DNA of 64,000 nt from Streptococcus downei MFe28. Its GTDB lineage: Bacteria > Bacillota > Bacilli > Lactobacillales > Streptococcaceae. Location: contig NZ_UHFA01000002.1 in assembly GCF_900459175.1 (NCBI RefSeq), positions 992,001 to 1,056,000 of the forward strand, in the 5' to 3' direction. Below, piece by piece: positions 17,241 to 26,270 of this stretch; the first letter of the stretch is position 1, and every line of letters begins with the position of its first letter. A program made the position numbers and the translations under genes. The notes under the pieces were generated by a model. It saw nothing but the letters and a program-made list of their open reading frames with translations, was not told the DNA's origin and searched no databases.

Positions 17241-17957
17241 ATGTCCACCACAAATTGTACCACAAAACAACCCTATTGCCACCTCTCAGAGGTAGAACGA
17301 GGAAAAATTGAGGCCTTCCTATCAGAAGGGTTGAAACCAGCTGAGATTGCTAGACGTTTGGGAAGAAATCGCTCCACCATTTCACGTGAAATCAAGCGTG
17401 GGACGACAAAACAAGTCAAGCAGGTAAATGGTAAAAAGATCTACTTTGACTACTACTTCGCTGACCTAGCTCAAAGGCGTTACGTTGAAGGGCGACAAGG
17501 AATTTACTACCTCAAACTCGAAAAGGTATCTGAGCACTTTCTAAAGGCCTTTGAAGAAGCCATGAAGGCCTCTCCCAGAGTTCATAGTGTAGACAGCTTC
17601 GTTTATGCTTATAAAGAGGAACACCCAAGTGAAATCGTTCCAAGTACCAAAACCCTTTACAACTATAGTCATCAAGGATTGCTAGCTATTAAGGCCATTG
17701 ATTTACCTAAAGCTGTACGGCTTCGTAAAAAGACTAAGAATCGCTCTGAAAAATACGACGGTAAGTCTTGGTACTGGTCTGTCTGGCATATTGACCAAAT
17801 GGTTATGAAATATCCAGACATCTTTGACAAGAGCATTCAGGATAAGTGGAAAGCCAAAGAAGAAGAGTGGGTCAAGGAAGAGAGCCAAGACTCCAACTGC
17901 CTGCAAGTCATTGCCAACCACGATACGGCAGTGGAGCCTGGTATCATTGAATTTTAA
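17241..17957 (+). pseudogene. IS30-family transposase N-terminal fragment with unrelated tail
   Basis: A 238-codon ORF. Residues ~10-170 are an IS30-type transposase N-terminus (HLSEVERGKIEAFL, a helix-turn-helix ARRLGRNRSTISREIKRG, then the spacer region). The catalytic DDE part with the DWEIDT-like block is missing. After YDGKS the sequence changes to a Trp/Lys/Glu-rich tail (WYWSVWHIDQMVMKYPDIFD, later VEPGIIEF) that I do not recognise. TGCAACAAAAAAAGACAAGC at about 17170 may be the left inverted repeat; no right end was found. It is a remnant fused to foreign sequence, probably inactive. Confidence 0.8.
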
Positions 17958-18063
17958 GTTTACACTCTTTTCTTAGGAAAGGAGCTTTTTTTGAAAATAC
18001 TTCTTTAGACTTTCACTAGATTTTCCCAGTTGAAAAGAGTAGAATAAGGGAGGAGGGCAAAAA

Positions 18064-18633
18064 ATGTCTACAATACAAACAATTTTTATCTATCTTATAT
18101 TTGCTCTTATTGTGCTATCAGAAATATATATTAAACATCACACTAAAAAGAATAAGGCTGAACATTCAGCTGATGACGGAACACGCTATGTGATTATCGC
18201 CAGCGTCGTCTTGTCCTTGCTATCGGTTAATCTTGACAATCTAGCAGTTTTTCGTGTGAAACTACCAAGCATTTTTCTTTTTCTAGGTTTTGCTTTGGCT
18301 ATCTTTGCCATAGCCTTGCGTCTGTACGCGGTCAACTACCTGGGCAAGGCTTTTACCTTAGCGGTGCAGACGATAGACCAGCAAAAGCTGGTAGATAGCG
18401 GACCTTATGCGATTGTGAGAAATCCTGCCTATACAGGCAGCATCTTGTCCCTGCTAGGTTTGTCTCTCATCACACTGAATCTCTACAGTTTTCTCTTGTC
18501 TCTCTTAGTTTTGGTTGTTGGCTACGTTATTCGCTTACGAGTTGAGGAGAAGGTCCTAGGAGAGCATTTCGGGCAAGCCTATCAAGATTATTGTAGCAAG
18601 GTTAAATATCGAATTTTCCCTTTTATTTGGTAG
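18064..18633 (+). CDS. Isoprenylcysteine carboxyl methyltransferase (ICMT/PEMT)-family membrane protein
   Basis: A 189-aa integral membrane protein with about five hydrophobic segments. The SAM-binding C-terminal motif of the ICMT/PEMT family is visible: LVDSGPYAIVRNPAYTGS, then EEKVLGEHFGQAYQDYCSKV. Bacterial members methylate small or lipid substrates, and the actual substrate cannot be read here. GGGAGGAGGG precedes ATG 18064. It sits alone between the IS30 fragment and the ISL3 element, so it is probably cargo of the island. Confidence 0.85.
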   Translation: MSTIQTIFIYLIFALIVLSEIYIKHHTKKNKAEHSADDGTRYVIIASVVLSLLSVNLDNLAVFRVKLPSIFLFLGFALAIFAIALRLYAVNYLGKAFTLAVQTIDQQKLVDSGPYAIVRNPAYTGSILSLLGLSLITLNLYSFLLSLLVLVVGYVIRLRVEEKVLGEHFGQAYQDYCSKVKYRIFPFIW

Positions 18634-18693
18634 GACAATATCAGAATACGGCATCTTATGCGACGAATAGAAAAGAATGATTGAATGAGAGAT

Positions 18694-18719
18694 TCGCTAG
18701 ATATTCTAGCGGATTTTTT
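18694..18719 (+). terminator. Terminator of the ICMT-family gene
   Basis: CGCTAGA and TCTAGCG form a tight hairpin followed by GATTTTTTC, ending exactly at the left end of the ISL3 element. Confidence 0.8.
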
Positions 18720-18720
18720 C

Positions 18721-20153
18721 GGCTCTTTGTCAACTGTAGTGGGTTGATAAAAAGTTACAACCTGGAGAGGACCAAATTGGTTCTCTCCTTTTTGATATTC
18801 AAAGCAATGAGAATTCTCGTTTTAAAATTTTCAAAGTTCCGGAAGTCAAAAGCATTTCGCTTAATGACTTTGATGAGGTTATTTGTGGCCTCAAGTTTTG
18901 CGTTTGAGTAGGGAAGTTCAAGTGCATTAATGATCTTATCCTGATCCCTCAAAAAGGTTCTAAAAATGGTCTGGAAGATAGGATTCACAGAAGAAATGGA
19001 CTCTGTGATCAATTCAAAGAAATAGTCAGCGTGCTTCTCTTGAAAATGAAAGAGTAAAAGCTGATAGAGTTCATAGTGATCTCTAAGATCTTGAGAGTAA
19101 GAGAGAAGTTTTTCGAGAATCTCTTTATTGGTTAAATGCGCCTCAAATGTTGGATGATAAAATCGTTTACTGCTCAGCGTATAGTTATCCTGTTGAATGA
19201 GTTTCCAGTAACGTTTCAGTGCTTTATATTCGTGCGATCTCCTATCAAACTGATTCATAATTTTGATGCGTACGCGATTCATTGCTCGACTGAGATGATG
19301 GACAATATGAAAGCGATCGAGAACGATTTTAGCATTTGGAAAAAATTTTCTAGCAATATCGTAGTAGGGACTAAACATGTCCATGGTAATGACTTTCACG
19401 CGACTTCTTACCTGTCTAGAATACCGAAGGAAATGATTGCGAATAGTTGCTTGAGTCCGTCCATCTAGGATAGCTAGGATCTTTCTTGTATCGTAGTCCT
19501 GTGCAATAAAGCTCATCTCTATCTGCCGATTGAAACAGTCACTTCCCTGACTGTTTCCACATCCCAACTCAAGTGTTCTGGAAGGTGGTTAAGATCAGTC
19601 TTAAATTTGAATTTATGTAACTGACGAATGACTGTCGAAGTGGAGACAGATAAACTTTCGGAGATAGCTGTCATAGGGACTTTCTCAATCAATTTTTGAG
19701 TGATTTTCTGTTTGACGATGGTTGCGATCTGGTGATTCTTCTTGACTAAGGAAGTCTCTGCGACGGCTATTTTCCACAGTCTTTACAGCGGAAACGGCGT
19801 TTTCTCAATCGAATGAGAGTCTTGTAGCCAGCACATTTGAGGTAGGGGATTTTGGATTCTTTTTGAAAGTCATATTTAGCCATTTGTCCTTGACAGTTGT
19901 GACATTTAGAGGCAGGATAATCGAGCTTAGCAATGACTTCTTTATGCGTTCCAGCATCAAGATAATCTAAGATAATAATATTTTTGTCATTAATTCCAAG
20001 TATGTTTGTGATAAAATTTAATTGTTCCATAAGATTCTTTCTAATGAGGGTTTGGTCACTTTTTCATTATAGGTCTTATGGGGCTTTTTTCTACAACAAA
20101 ATAGACTCCATAATTCCTACAGTGGTTTTACCCACTACAGAAATTATAGAGCC
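18721..20153 (-). mobile_element. ISL3-family insertion sequence
   Basis: 1433 bp with imperfect terminal inverted repeats: GGCTCTTTGTCAACTGTAGT then GGGT at the left, and the complement of ACCCACTACAG...GAGCC at the right. It carries an ISL3-type transposase on the minus strand. No 8-bp target duplication is present (left flank ATTTTTTC, right flank AGTTTTGA), so the flanks have been rearranged. The right end abuts copy B of the 103-bp repeat. Confidence 0.9.
18755..20030 (-). pseudogene. ISL3 transposase, frameshifted
   Basis: The N-terminal part (ATG at 20030, 87 codons) has the ISL3 zinc-finger Cys pattern CHNC...CAGYKT...FRCKDCGK. The remaining protein continues in other frames: helix-turn-helix residues, then from about 19567 the catalytic part with EMSFIAQDYDTRKILAILDG, VITMDMFSPYYDIARKFFPN, DRFHIVHHLSRAMNRVR and the terminal SNAKLEATNNLIKVIKRNAFG-like block (here FDFRNF). 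At least two frame disruptions lie between 19560 and 19770, so the enzyme is probably inactive. Confidence 0.88.
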
Positions 20154-20255
20154 AGTTTTGATAGGAAAGTTTGTCTGTAAATTGCTATTTTTTTACCAAA
20201 TTTTAAACCGAATTTTCGGAAATTGTTGATTTTTTCCTTTTAGTCCTTATTTTTT
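20154..20255 (+). repeat. 102-bp direct repeat, copy B (asnA upstream region)
   Basis: Near-identical to 17049-17151. Its left edge coincides exactly with the right end of the ISL3 element. It ends about 55 bp before the asnA -10 box (TATAAT at 20311-20316). Confidence 0.95.
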
Positions 20256-20350
20256 ATGGAAATCCTAAACTTTTATGCCTCAAGCTATTTATTTTTTGCC
20301 AGAATGGGAGTATAATAGCTTCATATTTAATTTTTAAGGAGGGAAAGCCT

Positions 20351-21343
20351 ATGAAGAAGAGCTTTATTCACCAACAGCAGGAGATTTCTTTTGTTAAGAA
20401 TACCTTCACCCAATACTTGATTGATAAGCTTGATATCGTCGAAGTGCAAGGACCTATTTTGAGTAAGGTCGGGGACGGTATGCAAGATAATTTGAGTGGG
20501 GTGGAAAATCCTGTGCGGGTGAATGTCCTCCAAATTCCTGATGAAACTTATGAGGTTGTTCATTCCCTAGCCAAGTGGAAACGTCATACTCTGGCTCGTT
20601 TTGGTTTCAATGAAGGAGAAGGCCTTTTTGTTCATATGAAGGCCCTACGTCCTGACGAAGATTCCTTGGACCAAATTCACTCAGTCTACGTTGACCAATG
20701 GGACTGGGAAAAGGTTATTCCAGATGGTAGACGGGACCTTACCTATCTCAAGGAAACAGTAGAGAAGGTCTACAAGGCCATCCGCTTGACTGAATTGGCG
20801 GTTGAAGCTCGTTTCGATGTTGATGCGGTTCTACCTAAGAAAATTACCTTCATCCATACTGAGGACTTGGTGGAGCAGTACCCTGATTTGACTCCTAAGG
20901 AACGCGAAGATGCGATTGCTAAGGAATACGGCGCTGTCTTCCTCATTGGTATCGGTGGAGTTCTAGCGGATGGCAAACCTCATGACGGTCGGGCACCTGA
21001 CTACGATGACTGGACCAGCGAATCCGAGGCTGGTTACCATGGTCTCAATGGTGATATTATCGTTTGGAATGAAAGTCTGGGTCATGCCTTTGAGCTCTCT
21101 TCTATGGGAATTCGGGTTGATGAAGATGCCCTCAAACGTCAGGTCGAAATCACTGGCGACCAAGACCGCCTCAATCTGGAGTGGCACAAGTCCCTCCTCA
21201 ACGGTCTCTTCCCCTTGACCATCGGTGGTGGTATCGGGCAATCACGGATGGCCATGTTCCTCTTGCGTAAGAAACACATTGGCGAAGTCCAATCCAGCGT
21301 TTGGCCAGACCAAGTCAGAAAAGACTTTGATAACATTCTATAA
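20351..21343 (+). CDS. asnA: Aspartate-ammonia ligase AsnA
   Basis: A 330-aa ammonia-dependent asparagine synthetase: aspartate + NH3 + ATP gives asparagine + AMP + PPi. It is structurally a class II aminoacyl-tRNA-synthetase relative. Visible blocks: [20 protein letters not shown] at the N-terminus, [35 protein letters not shown] and the C-terminal [24 protein letters not shown]. The full family length is present. TATAAT at 20311 and AAGGAGGG before ATG 20351 support its expression. The upstream region is duplicated at 17049. Confidence 0.96.
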   Translation: MKKSFIHQQQEISFVKNTFTQYLIDKLDIVEVQGPILSKVGDGMQDNLSGVENPVRVNVLQIPDETYEVVHSLAKWKRHTLARFGFNEGEGLFVHMKALRPDEDSLDQIHSVYVDQWDWEKVIPDGRRDLTYLKETVEKVYKAIRLTELAVEARFDVDAVLPKKITFIHTEDLVEQYPDLTPKEREDAIAKEYGAVFLIGIGGVLADGKPHDGRAPDYDDWTSESEAGYHGLNGDIIVWNESLGHAFELSSMGIRVDEDALKRQVEITGDQDRLNLEWHKSLLNGLFPLTIGGGIGQSRMAMFLLRKKHIGEVQSSVWPDQVRKDFDNIL

Positions 21344-21349
21344 AAGCAA

Positions 21350-21383
21350 AAGCGAGTGGGCCCAGTCAGTCCACTTGTTTTTT
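21350..21383 (+). terminator. asnA terminator
   Basis: AGTGG and CCACT hairpin followed by TGTTTTTT, immediately after the asnA stop. Confidence 0.7.
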
Positions 21384-21483
21384 CTATAGTGCCTAGGGAA
21401 ATGAGTTGGAAGCTGGCTCTGTAATCGGACCAGGCTAGACCTAGCTTCTACTATGGTTGATAAGATAAGAAGGGAGAAGTGAT

Positions 21484-22572
21484 TTGGCATTTGAAGAGCA
21501 ATTTTTTAAGCGAAAAACTCTGAGTTCTCAGAAATTATTGGATTTTGGCTTTACAAAGACAAAATCTGGCTATTGCTATGATAAGGAAATTATGGCTGGG
21601 GATTTTCAGGCCCAGATTGAGGTAAGTAATAGTGGCCAGGTAGTTGGCCGCCTGATCGATAAGGATCTTGACGAGGAATACACGGCCATTCATGTCGAGA
21701 GTCAGACAGGTTCCTACTTGGGTCAGGTCAGAGAAGCCTATGGGGCAGTCCTGAGAGAAATAGCAGAGGCCTGTTTTGAAGAGACACCTTTTGACTTGCC
21801 CCAGACCAACCGCTTGGCCAATCATCTTAAGGAAAAATTTGGTGATGATTTCGACCATCCCTTTGTCAAATATCCCAAATATGCTTCCTTTCGTCATCCT
21901 GCTAATAACAAATGGTATGCCCTGGTCTTCCCCCTTAAGTTGGACAAGTTAGATAGTGAGACCAAGCCCCTGGCTAAGTCAGACTTGGAGCGCGAGGCCG
22001 AGGTTATCAACATCAAGATTGATAAAAGAAATCTTGACCAGCTTCTAAAAAAACCAGGAATCTATCCCAGCTATCATATGAACAAGCAGTCTTGGGTTTC
22101 CCTGGTCATGGATGACTGTCTATCCGACCAGGACGTTTTTGACTTGGTGGAAACCAGTCGGGCTTTGGTTGGCCCCAAGTCCTTTAAGGCAGAGTCGGGG
22201 CCAGATTATTGGCTGATTCCTGCCAATCCTAAGTATTACGATATTGATGCCGAATTTGTTGAGACAGATACCATCCAATGGACCCAGAAGGCCCAGATAA
22301 AAAAAGGCGATTGGGTCTTCATCTATATGACCAGCCCTATTCAGGCGGTCCGTTATGTCTGCCAAGTTCTAGAAAGCCATCTGCCCAACAAGGGTCTGCG
22401 AGATCATCCAGGCATCAAAGAACTCATGACCGTCAAGCGTCTTAAGACCTTTTCCGATGACGACTTCCCACTGAGCACTCTCAAAGAAGCTGGTGTCAAG
22501 GCGGTGCGTGGTCCCAGACGCATGACCAAGGACTTGATTGAGCAGATTAAGCCCCACCTCAAAGACGATTAG
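21484..22572 (+). CDS. MmcQ/YjbR-like DNA-binding domain fused to an EVE/PUA-like domain
   Basis: A 362-aa cytoplasmic protein starting at TTG 21484 (GGGAGAAG upstream). Residues ~100-215 match the MmcQ/YjbR fold: HPFVKYPKYASFRHPANNKW, INIKIDKRNLDQLLKKPGIY, then PSYHMNKQSWVSLVMDD. Residues ~235-360 look like an EVE/PUA-type domain: YWLIPANPKYYDIDAEFVET, IQWTQKAQIKKGDWVFIYMT and AVRYVCQVLES. EVE domains are thought to bind modified bases in DNA or RNA. The role is unknown; a nucleic-acid-binding protein is the safe reading. The EVE assignment is by eye. Confidence 0.75.
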   Translation: MAFEEQFFKRKTLSSQKLLDFGFTKTKSGYCYDKEIMAGDFQAQIEVSNSGQVVGRLIDKDLDEEYTAIHVESQTGSYLGQVREAYGAVLREIAEACFEETPFDLPQTNRLANHLKEKFGDDFDHPFVKYPKYASFRHPANNKWYALVFPLKLDKLDSETKPLAKSDLEREAEVINIKIDKRNLDQLLKKPGIYPSYHMNKQSWVSLVMDDCLSDQDVFDLVETSRALVGPKSFKAESGPDYWLIPANPKYYDIDAEFVETDTIQWTQKAQIKKGDWVFIYMTSPIQAVRYVCQVLESHLPNKGLRDHPGIKELMTVKRLKTFSDDDFPLSTLKEAGVKAVRGPRRMTKDLIEQIKPHLKDD

Positions 22573-22971
22573 GGTGAGGAAGAAACCATGGTTCTGCTTA
22601 AAAGTGACTAGGGCAAGGGAGAAATGATGTCTCTGCTTAAAAGCGACTAGGGCAAGGCCCCGCCCTAAAGACGGCTAGAAGCCATCAAGCCCCAGCTTTA
22701 GAAATCTTATAGCTAGTCTTGATTGCCCTGGGTGGTTGGTCTAGCTGAGCTACCTGCGGTTCAATCTCTATATTCTGTGGGTAGTCATATCTGCTGCCTC
22801 ACAGAGTGAGCTTCTCTCTCGTGAAAAACCTCCAAAGGCCTTTTAGTTGGCTTTTAGTTTGCTTCGCCCTCCTAGTCAGTCGGCTTTTCTGAAAAAAGAA
22901 GCCCAGTTAGTCTGAGAAAAACAGCTCCTTGAACCCAGCCTGCCAATTTCCTTTCTTGATTGGGAAAATTT
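22573..22971 (+). other. Non-coding region with a short duplication
   Basis: No gene is supported here. TCTGCTTAAAAGTGACTAGG at 22593 recurs with few changes at 22632, a duplication in steps of 39 bp. No terminator with a clear T run was found. Confidence 0.5.
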
Positions 22972-22979
22972 GCTATAAT
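22972..22979 (+). promoter_or_regulatory. rsmD extended -10 promoter next to the start codon
   Basis: TGCTATAAT with TATAAT at 22974-22979, and a weak -35 (TTTCTT) 16 bp upstream. The ATG at 22987 lies 7 nt past the -10 box, the normal position of the transcription start. Confidence 0.6.
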
Positions 22980-22986
22980 ATCCATT

Positions 22987-23526
22987 ATGAGAATTATTGC
23001 AGGGAATTTTGGTGGTCGTCCTCTGAAAACCTTGGAGGGCAAGACCACTCGGCCGACATCTGATAAGGTCAGAGGGTCTATTTACAGCATGATTGGCCCC
23101 TTTTTTTCTGGTGGCCGAGTCTTGGACCTCTATGCTGGTAGTGGTGGTCTCTCTATTGAGGCTATTTCTCGGGGCATGGAGCAGGCGGTTTTGGTCGAGC
23201 GAGATAGGCGGGCACAAGCGGTCATTGAGGCTAATATCCAAATGACCCAGGCTCCTGACCAATTTCACTTGCTGAAGCGAGATGCCAGGCAGGTTTTGCC
23301 AACCTTGACAGGCCAGTTTGATCTGGTCCTCTTGGATCCTCCCTATGCCAAGGAGGAGATTGTCAAGACCATTAAGCAACTTCAAGATCATGATTTACTA
23401 TCGCCAGAGGTTATGATTGTCTGTGAAACTGATAAGGCAGTTGAGCTACCAGATACCATTCATGACTTGAAAATTTGGAAGCAAAAGCAATATGGAATTA
23501 GTAAGGTGACGGTTTATGTCAAATAA
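22987..23526 (+). CDS. rsmD: 16S rRNA guanine(966)-N2 methyltransferase RsmD
   Basis: A 179-aa SAM-dependent methyltransferase that modifies G966 of 16S rRNA. It begins MRIIAGNFGGRPLKT, the classic RsmD start. The SAM-binding motif I is VLDLYAGSGGLSIEAISRG and the catalytic motif IV is LVLLDPPYAK (NPPY/DPPY class). An in-frame ATG nine codons upstream exists, but it lies in the promoter, so 22987 is chosen. No Shine-Dalgarno precedes it. It overlaps coaD by 11 bp. Confidence 0.93.
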   Translation: MRIIAGNFGGRPLKTLEGKTTRPTSDKVRGSIYSMIGPFFSGGRVLDLYAGSGGLSIEAISRGMEQAVLVERDRRAQAVIEANIQMTQAPDQFHLLKRDARQVLPTLTGQFDLVLLDPPYAKEEIVKTIKQLQDHDLLSPEVMIVCETDKAVELPDTIHDLKIWKQKQYGISKVTVYVK

Positions 23527-24007
23527 AATCGGCTTATTCGCAGGGTCCTTTGACCCTGTGACCAATGGCCACCTAGATCTGATTAAACGAGCCAGTCAGG
23601 TGCTGGATCAGCTCTATGTTGGTATTTTTTACAATCAGAACAAGGAAGGCTTTCTGCCCCTATCTAGGCGCCAAGCCCTGCTGGAAGAGGTTGTCAAAGA
23701 CCTCCCCAATGTTTCTGTCATCACTTCCCACGACCAGTTGGCTGTTACTGTGGCCAAAGACTTGGGTGCCAGTGTCTTGGTCAGAGGTCTTCGCAATGGT
23801 CAGGATTTGACCTACGAGGCTAGCATGGACCATTTCAATCAGGACTTGGCTCAAGACCTAGAGACCATCTATCTCTTGGCCAAACCAGACTTGTCTTATA
23901 TCGCTTCATCAAGGGTACGTGAGTTGACCCATTTTGGTGCGGATATTCGGCCCTATGTCCCAGAAGTTGTGGCCTTAGAATTGGAGAAGAGACATGACAA
24001 AGAGTGA
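23516..24007 (+). CDS. coaD: Phosphopantetheine adenylyltransferase CoaD
   Basis: A 163-aa nucleotidyltransferase of coenzyme A synthesis: 4'-phosphopantetheine + ATP gives dephospho-CoA + PPi. Motifs: AGSFDPVTNGHLDLIKRA (T/HxGH ATP site), VRGLRNGQDLTYEASMDHFN and the C-terminal SYIASSRVREL (ISSTxxR-like loop). ATG 23516 lies within the end of rsmD, and its own end overlaps the protease gene by 14 bp, so the three genes are co-translated. Confidence 0.95.
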   Translation: MSNKIGLFAGSFDPVTNGHLDLIKRASQVLDQLYVGIFYNQNKEGFLPLSRRQALLEEVVKDLPNVSVITSHDQLAVTVAKDLGASVLVRGLRNGQDLTYEASMDHFNQDLAQDLETIYLLAKPDLSYIASSRVRELTHFGADIRPYVPEVVALELEKRHDKE

Positions 24008-25082
24008 GCCGAGTCAGCCTAATTCCCCAAAAGGAATTATCAGCTTTCTTAAACGCTTTAAGTGGTGGTTTCTTGGAGGCTTTGCCCTCTTGGCCTTGGT
24101 CTTTTGCTTTATTGTACCCTTGCCCTATTATGTTGAAGCTCCAGGTGGGGCTTATGACATCAACCAGGTTATGACTGTTAATAACAAGACCAATAAGGAC
24201 AAGGGATCCTACAATTTTGTAGCGGTTGAGATACGACCAGGAACGGTCTTTAATCTGGCTTATTCTTGGCTCAATCCTGATTCGACCCAGATTGTTTCCA
24301 AGAAGGAATTGACGGGAGGAGCCAGCAACAGGGACTACGAACTGATTAACCAGTACTATATGGAAACTTCCCAGAACATGGCTATTTATCAGGCCCTCAA
24401 CTTGGCGGGTAAGAAAGCCAAGCTGGACTACAAGGGCGTTTATGTCCTTAATGTCGCCGACAATTCGACCTTTAAGGGTAAGCTCAATATCGCTGATACC
24501 CTAACAGGCATCAATGGCAAGAGCTTTAAGTCTTCTAAGGACCTAGTTAAATACGCAGGTAGCCTCAAAAGAGGTTCCGCTGTTTCAGTCCAATACACTA
24601 GCAAGGGGAAGAAACAGTCTGCCAAGGGTAAGGTCATCAAACTCAAGAATGGTAAAAATGGTATCGGTATTACTTTGACCGACCACACAGAGGTCAACTC
24701 GGCCGACAAGGTTAAATTCTCCACCCAGGGCGTGGGGGGACCAAGTGCTGGTCTAATGTTTACCCTGTCCATCTATGACCAGCTCAATAATGAAGACCTG
24801 CTCAAGGGACGGATGATTGCTGGCACAGGCACCATCGAGCCTGATGGCTCAGTTGGGGACATCGGCGGTGTGTCACAAAAGGTCGTTTCTGCCGACAAAT
24901 CGGGAGCCCAAATTTTCTTTGTTCCTGACAATCCTGTTTCTAAGGCCAACAAGAAATATTATCCCAAGGGCAACAACTACCAGGAAGCTAAGAAAATGGC
25001 CAAAAAGCTGGATAGTAAGATGAAAATCGTCCCTGTCAAAACGGCTCAAGATGCTATTGACTACCTCAAGAAAACCAAATAA
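23994..25082 (+). CDS. Membrane-anchored PDZ/Lon-like serine protease (SepM/YlbL family)
   Basis: A 362-aa protein with one N-terminal membrane helix (about residues 23-43), an extracytoplasmic PDZ domain (residues ~135-230, including ADTLTGINGKSF) and a C-terminal S16 Lon-type domain with the catalytic Ser in VGGPSAGLMFTLS and the Lys in KVVSADKSGAQIFF. In S. mutans the SepM member processes the CSP competence pheromone outside the cell. The same job here is plausible but not shown. It follows rsmD-coaD as in other streptococci. Confidence 0.9.
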   Translation: MTKSEPSQPNSPKGIISFLKRFKWWFLGGFALLALVFCFIVPLPYYVEAPGGAYDINQVMTVNNKTNKDKGSYNFVAVEIRPGTVFNLAYSWLNPDSTQIVSKKELTGGASNRDYELINQYYMETSQNMAIYQALNLAGKKAKLDYKGVYVLNVADNSTFKGKLNIADTLTGINGKSFKSSKDLVKYAGSLKRGSAVSVQYTSKGKKQSAKGKVIKLKNGKNGIGITLTDHTEVNSADKVKFSTQGVGGPSAGLMFTLSIYDQLNNEDLLKGRMIAGTGTIEPDGSVGDIGGVSQKVVSADKSGAQIFFVPDNPVSKANKKYYPKGNNYQEAKKMAKKLDSKMKIVPVKTAQDAIDYLKKTK

Positions 25083-25088
25083 GATGAA

Positions 25089-25119
25089 ACAACTGTTCAA
25101 AGAAGGAGCAGTTGTTTTT
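25089..25119 (+). terminator. Terminator after the rsmD-coaD-protease operon
   Basis: ACAACTG and CAGTTGT hairpin followed by TTTTTG. A second imperfect copy (AGCTGTTCC...GGACAGTTGTTTTT) occurs at about 25271-25299. Confidence 0.75.
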
Positions 25120-25645
25120 GTTTAAGCAGAAGTGTTGCAGTATAGCTGGGTCAAGTCTTAGTTTTGATTCTAGCAGTAAGGTCCAAATAGTATTTCAAAT
25201 CTGGCCTTTCATCTCCCTGACGACTGGCCAAGTATGATTGACTTGGCCTGGACAAGAAAATAAGTCAAAGCAGCTGTTCCAGATTGGACAGTTGTTTTTC
25301 TGGTCAAAACTATCAGGCTGGTTCAAAAACGACTAGGTTATCACCAAGCCAACATAGTGAGCAAGCCAGTTGCCAAATTACCATTGGTGGCCATCATCGG
25401 CATCATTCGGTGGTGGCGTGTGCCAACCTCCACCTAACAGAAAAAGTCTCAGACTTAATTCCACCACAAAAACACGTTTCAGACTAACTTCCAGTTTTGT
25501 CACCTGACTGGAACTTACTTTGAGGACTTAGGTATCCTATGTGTCAAGCTCAGGCCATTATCTCAGGCTTACAAAATGGCCAAAATAGTGTATAATATAA
25601 AGGTTCTAAACTCGTTAAAATCATTATTAATAAGAAAGGAGCCCC
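25120..25645 (+). other. Intergenic region, no gene seen
   Basis: About 525 bp with no convincing ORF. It holds a second terminator-like hairpin (about 25271-25299) and, near the yutD start, TATAAT (about 25592) with AAGAAAGGAG before ATG 25646. Confidence 0.5.
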
Positions 25646-26269
25646 ATGCGAAAAGATATAACCCCTGATATGCTCAATTACAACAAATTTCCGGGGCCCA
25701 AGTTTGTCCATTTTGACCGACAAGTTCGCTCGGAAGGGATTGAGTTGGAGCTGGTTGATAATTATAAAGATGGCTTCAAGCTGGAGAATTTCCAACAGCG
25801 ATTTTCTGACCTCCTCCTCAAATATGACTATATCCTCGGGGATTGGTCCAGTGATGAGCTACGCCTGCGGGGCTTCTACAAGGATGAGCGGGTCGTCAAA
25901 AATGACAGCAAGATTGGTCGCTTGGATGACTACCTCAAGGAATACTGCAACTTTGGTTGTGCCTACTTTCTTTTGGAAAATCCTCAGCCTCAAGAGCCCC
26001 AGCGTGAGGAAGAAGAACGTCCTCGTCGCAAACGGGACAATCGCAAGCGTCGTCCCCATCAGAAATCTCGGCAGGATTTCAAGATGGCTGACCAAGAGGA
26101 CTGGGGCTATAGAAAAAAGGGGCAGGACAGGAGAGATTTCAAGCTAGGAGAGCGAGACAAATTTACCAAGAAGTCTAAGCCCAAACGCCACCAGCCAAAG
26201 CCAGACAGCAGACGCTTTGACGATAAGAATCAAAACCAGCACTTTACCATAAGAAAGAAGGGCAAGTAA
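25646..26269 (+). CDS. yutD: YutD-family protein with an unusually basic C-terminal tail
   Basis: A 207-aa protein. Residues 1-113 match the YutD/DUF1027 domain ([59 protein letters not shown] and a Cys near the end, [15 protein letters not shown]). Residues ~114-207 are a disordered tail dominated by Arg, Lys, Glu and Gln ([20 protein letters not shown]). The function of YutD is unknown. The gene is 1 bp from rlmN and probably co-transcribed. The tail suggests RNA or ribosome contact (inference). Confidence 0.88.
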   Translation: MRKDITPDMLNYNKFPGPKFVHFDRQVRSEGIELELVDNYKDGFKLENFQQRFSDLLLKYDYILGDWSSDELRLRGFYKDERVVKNDSKIGRLDDYLKEYCNFGCAYFLLENPQPQEPQREEEERPRRKRDNRKRRPHQKSRQDFKMADQEDWGYRKKGQDRRDFKLGERDKFTKKSKPKRHQPKPDSRRFDDKNQNQHFTIRKKGK

Positions 26270-26270
26270 G

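Noticed and set aside
18713..20161. An 8-bp target duplication flanking the ISL3 element
   Set aside because: Flanks are ATTTTTTC and AGTTTTGA, which do not match. The second occurs instead at the start of direct-repeat copy A.
20351..21343. An asparaginyl- or aspartyl-tRNA synthetase
   Set aside because: The length (330 aa), the N-terminus and the C-terminal [11 protein letters not shown] match AsnA; no anticodon-binding domain is present.
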